A stretch of 64,000 nt of DNA from JBBIRG01 sp964410965. GTDB lineage: Bacteria > CLD3 > SB21 > JBBIRG01. Shown piece by piece: positions 60,722 through 64,000 of this stretch. Location of the stretch: the NCBI GenBank assembly GCA_964410965.1, contig CAYPIY010000001.1, positions 558,001 to 622,000 on the forward strand, given 5' to 3'. Under the pieces are notes generated by a model that ran no database searches, was not told where the DNA came from, and was given only the letters and a program-made list of their open reading frames with translations. A program made the position numbers and the translations under genes. The first letter of the stretch is position 1, and each line of letters opens with the position of its first letter.

Positions 60722-63700
60722 ATGTCCCAGATCAACACCCGGAAAAAACCGCTGGAAAGAGACGACTCCATTCAGCTTCCGGCCGTGGATATCATTTCCG
60801 CTTCGGCGGGATCGGGCAAGACGCATACCATGGCCATGCGGTTTACGCAGTTCCTGCTTTCTTCAAAGATACCGAACCATGACCTGAAACAGATCCTCGC
60901 CATCACGTTCACGAACCTGGCGGCCAAGGAACTGAAGGAACGCCTGATCCTCACGCTGAAAAACCTGGCGCTGAAAGACAAGAAAACAACAGATTATTTT
61001 ACGGATATCATTTCAATTCCCAGAGACCAGATTCCCGCAAAAGCTGAACGTGTGCTGGAGACCATGCTGATCCGGTACAGCGACCTGCAGGTGAAAACCA
61101 TCGACAGCTTTTTCACTCAGGTGTTCCGCTCGTCCGCTCATGACTACGGGCTCTACGCCGACTGCGATATCACGTTCCAGCCGCAAAACATTCTCGAACA
61201 CGCTTTCGAAGAATTGTCGAAAAACATTTATAAAAAAGATACCCTGCGTCATCATATCGAACAACTGATCGGCATTTTAAAGGAACAACGGACAAGTAAT
61301 CAAAAATATCCATGGGATCCTTTTCAAAATATTCAGGATAAGATAATCAGATTCTATAAATCATTACAGAAACAAAAGGGGCTACTGATACAGGAATCTC
61401 AAAATCATCTGTTAACTGAAAAGAAAAACCGTTTAACAGAAATTGCGTCCGAATTATTGCAGATTATCAATGACACGGGTCTTGAAGTATATAGTAATGC
61501 TGAAAAGCAATTAAAGAACGCAATGCTGGGTGATTTCGATAAAATTATTAATAACAAACTCTATCCTTCATTATTTAAAGACAAACAGAAAAAGGACAAA
61601 AGACCCCTTTTAAAAGAAGAATACATCGGGCTTCACAGGCAATTCAATGAACATTGCATAAAATATATCTGTCTTTTTTCACAAAATTACTATTATCCAT
61701 ACATCGCCGTTTACAGCGAACTGACGGAGTATATCAAACGGACACAGCGCAATCTCGACGAAGTCGCGCTCGACGACCTTCACCAGTACATCACCAGTAC
61801 GTTATCGGGAGTTGTTCAATCCAAAGCGGACATCATCGCCTCGGTATATGAACGCTTAGGCGAGACGATCTGCCATTACATGATCGACGAATTCCAGGAC
61901 ACGGCGCCGGTGCATTGGAACAACCTTTTCCCGCTGATCGAAAACACGCTGGCCGGCAAAGGAAGCCTTTTCATCGTAGGCGACACCAAACAGTCCATGT
62001 ACGCTTTCAACGACGCGGACTGGCGGATTTTGAAAGGTTTGACGGAAAGTATCGCGTTTCCTTCAGCTCAGGACAATTATTCCGTCAGCCATTTGCAGGA
62101 CAATTACCGCAGCGGCGGGGCGATTGTCGAATTCAACCTCCACCTGTTCCAGGAACATATCCCTTCATTGTACGCGAACAGTACCGATAAAAAGAAAATA
62201 TCCATACACCAAAAAAACAAAGAAGCTCTTAAAGCCGGAGGTCTGATTGATTATGTCCAAAATCCGCTGGACGATAAAAAAAACAAGGGATATGTCAGCG
62301 TTCAGTTGTTTGAAACCATAGAAACGTATAAAACAGAATTAGTCAATACGATCGCAGAATTAAAAAAACGGGGAGCGCCGCTGAAAGAGATAGCTGTCCT
62401 GACTCGCCGGAACGAAGATATCATCGACATCAGCGAAACGCTCAGGATCGCCGGAATCGACTGCGTTTCCTACAGCAGTCTCGACATACGTAAGCAGGCG
62501 CTGACCGCCGGCGTCTTTACGCTGCTCGCCTTCCTCGATTCTCCCGTCGATAACCTCGCGTTCGGCCGGTTCCTTCTGAGCGACCTATTCGTAAAAGCGT
62601 CCGGAAAACCCGCCGATGCATGGCGCGATTTCATTTTCAGGAACCGCGGTAAAAATCTGTATACGGCTTTCCGGGAAGAACAGGAAATACTTTGGAACTT
62701 ATTTTTCGGCGAACTGTACAAAAAGACCGGTTACCTGACGCCGTATGACCTTGTTTGCGAAATTTTCACAACGTTCCGCCTGTATAAAAATTTCTCCGAT
62801 GAAACCGCCACACTGACGAAATTTCTCGAAACCGTGAAAGAATTCGATAAAAACGGACGCGGAACCCTCAAGGAATTCCTCGCGTTTTCGGAGGATGACA
62901 AGGACGATTCATGGAATATCATCGTTTCGCCCGACTTCGACGCCGTCCGCCTCATGACCATCCATAAAGCCAAGGGACTGAACTTTGGATTTGTTATCGC
63001 CGTATTCTTCGATGAAAATAGAAAAGGCGGAGAAAAAATGTATTTCAATGAGAACGACGATAAAGTTCAAATACTCCGAATGACTTCAAGAATACCGCAA
63101 CGAATCGATGATTATTCGAAATTCATTGATTGCGAAGATCATGAATACGCTTTCATAAAAGAGATTTATGACCGGCAGGAGCAAACGGATCTGGTCGAAT
63201 GGTATAATCTCCGCTATGTCGCTCTGACCCGTCCGAAAAATGAATTGTATGTTTATGGGGTTAACAGAAAGGATGAAAATAAAACCGATCCGACGGAACC
63301 GGATGAACCTGTAACTGAAAATGTAATTGAAAAGGCGGATCCCCTGGACTGGCTCGACGTAACTGAAAAAATACTCGGAACAAAAGCTGAAATCAAAAAA
63401 GACGACAAACCCGCACCCCGCATTCTGCAACCCCTGTTCCCGGAAACGGTCAGCATACAGGAGAATTTCATCTTTCACAAAATCAGGAACAACGAACGGT
63501 ACCGCGGCGATAATATCCATTTCGTGCTGTCGAAAACCGAAACCCTTGCCGCTGACCCGGAAAAACAGCTCCGCGAATTGGCCGGGAAATACGCGCTTCC
63601 TCGGGATTGCAGTCTCAAAGACGCCGATTTTAAAGCCATGTCCGGTTTATTGCTGATGCCGGAAATGCGGACGTATTTCGAGGAACAGCCCGGAAGAGTC

Positions 63701-63937
63701 ATACGCAACGAACTGGATTACATTGACACCGAAGGCACACACCGCATCGACCGCCTCGTTGCTGATCCCGACGAAGTCACTATCATCGACTATAAGACCG
63801 GCGAAACCGACGATCCCGTAAAATATGAAAAGCAGATCCGAAGTTACATGGATTTCGCGCGGGCCTTTTACCCGGGCCGGTCCGTGAAGGGAATTCTCGC
63901 TTACATCGACCAGAAAACCATCAGGGTGATATCATGA
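60722..63937 (+). CDS. addA: AddA/RecB-like helicase-nuclease
   Basis: 1071 residues. UvrD/RecB-type SF1 helicase motifs: Walker A ASAGSGKT (27-34), TFTNLAAKELKERL, DEFQDT (389-394), GDTKQSMYAF, and MTIHKAKGLNF. A C-terminal PD-(D/E)XK nuclease domain shows Asp1010 (RIDRL), Asp1023 and Lys1025 (IDYKTGE). With its partner it processes double-strand breaks for recombination and degrades foreign linear DNA. Parts of the interior (about 61250-61720) are more AT-rich than the flanks. Its stop overlaps the next gene's ATG (ATGA). Confidence 0.9.
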   Translation: MSQINTRKKPLERDDSIQLPAVDIISASAGSGKTHTMAMRFTQFLLSSKIPNHDLKQILAITFTNLAAKELKERLILTLKNLALKDKKTTDYFTDIISIPRDQIPAKAERVLETMLIRYSDLQVKTIDSFFTQVFRSSAHDYGLYADCDITFQPQNILEHAFEELSKNIYKKDTLRHHIEQLIGILKEQRTSNQKYPWDPFQNIQDKIIRFYKSLQKQKGLLIQESQNHLLTEKKNRLTEIASELLQIINDTGLEVYSNAEKQLKNAMLGDFDKIINNKLYPSLFKDKQKKDKRPLLKEEYIGLHRQFNEHCIKYICLFSQNYYYPYIAVYSELTEYIKRTQRNLDEVALDDLHQYITSTLSGVVQSKADIIASVYERLGETICHYMIDEFQDTAPVHWNNLFPLIENTLAGKGSLFIVGDTKQSMYAFNDADWRILKGLTESIAFPSAQDNYSVSHLQDNYRSGGAIVEFNLHLFQEHIPSLYANSTDKKKISIHQKNKEALKAGGLIDYVQNPLDDKKNKGYVSVQLFETIETYKTELVNTIAELKKRGAPLKEIAVLTRRNEDIIDISETLRIAGIDCVSYSSLDIRKQALTAGVFTLLAFLDSPVDNLAFGRFLLSDLFVKASGKPADAWRDFIFRNRGKNLYTAFREEQEILWNLFFGELYKKTGYLTPYDLVCEIFTTFRLYKNFSDETATLTKFLETVKEFDKNGRGTLKEFLAFSEDDKDDSWNIIVSPDFDAVRLMTIHKAKGLNFGFVIAVFFDENRKGGEKMYFNENDDKVQILRMTSRIPQRIDDYSKFIDCEDHEYAFIKEIYDRQEQTDLVEWYNLRYVALTRPKNELYVYGVNRKDENKTDPTEPDEPVTENVIEKADPLDWLDVTEKILGTKAEIKKDDKPAPRILQPLFPETVSIQENFIFHKIRNNERYRGDNIHFVLSKTETLAADPEKQLRELAGKYALPRDCSLKDADFKAMSGLLLMPEMRTYFEEQPGRVIRNELDYIDTEGTHRIDRLVADPDEVTIIDYKTGETDDPVKYEKQIRSYMDFARAFYPGRSVKGILAYIDQKTIRVIS

Positions 63938-64000
63938 AGCAGGTACAATTATTCAAAGGCCGTCACGACCTTATCGAAGAAATACTCGCGACCATCGATC
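63934..64000 (+). CDS. start of the next gene, probable AddB-like partner (truncated by window end)
   Basis: The ATG at 63934 overlaps the addA stop codon as ATGA, and the frame stays open to the window end (MKQVQLFKGRHDLIEEILAT, about 22 residues). Tight coupling to addA suggests the AddB-type helicase-nuclease subunit, but too little is present to identify a family. Confidence 0.6.
   Translation, partial: MKQVQLFKGRHDLIEEILATID

Overview
The window is one stretch of a diderm (Gram-negative) bacterial chromosome of medium GC. It carries an outer-membrane assembly block (bamA, two OmpH/Skp-type chaperones, lpxD), a BtuB receptor paired with a BtuG-like lipoprotein propeller, Bat-like TPR and VWA proteins, and a free-standing E2 acyltransferase. 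Together these suggest the Fibrobacteres-Chlorobi-Bacteroidetes (FCB) superphylum or a neighbouring candidate phylum (Calditrichota- or KSB1-like). Several intergenic regions fit ordinary TTGACx-N17-TAxxxT promoters, so it is probably not a typical Bacteroidales. No phage, IS element or CRISPR array is visible. The taxonomic placement is inference.

Layout. 1-803: end of an MFS exporter gene and a small membrane protein. 1004-2571: a Popeye-like membrane protein and a TorF-type porin. 2649-12497: a six-gene minus-strand operon starting with an adenylate cyclase, then a nucleotide-transporter-like/HEAT/CNB giant, two Cache-HAMP receptors ending in degenerate PP2C domains, a lone CNB-fold protein and a formyltransferase. 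12987-18516: a second minus operon (His-rich metal transporter, PH-like membrane protein, two TM-winged-helix proteins, DUF2130, dGTPase). 18863-27383: plus-strand housekeeping (rpmE, prfA, uppS, bamA, ompH x2, lpxD, ruvB). 27380-32825: three tandem paralogues with concanavalin-like ectodomains, a TM segment and a cytoplasmic winged helix. 32890-34179: E2. 34267-45351: a minus operon of winged-helix membrane protein, basic protein, miaB, mfd, exported parvulin and exported TPR-CHAT protease. 45445-48809: cobalamin riboswitch, btuB and btuG-like. 48856-55440: minus operon of Kef antiporter, MthK-like K+ channel, CNB protein, BatC-like TPR and VWA protein. 55602-59354: a second Kef antiporter and an amidohydrolase. 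59543-59745: tRNA-Thr and tRNA-Tyr, followed by a duplicated tRNA 3' end and a roughly 700-base empty stretch. 60722-end: addA and the first codons of its partner.

Two themes stand out. The first is cyclic-nucleotide signalling at the membrane: a cyclase with intact catalytic residues shares an operon with receptors whose effector domains look like dead phosphatases and with CNB folds whose phosphate-binding cassettes are degenerate. The only canonical cassette in the window is on the CNB protein beside the K+ channel. The second is a set of integral membrane proteins at three loci that carry a similar short winged-helix module on the cytoplasmic side, three of them with large concanavalin-like ectodomains. 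These are the best candidates for undescribed biology here.
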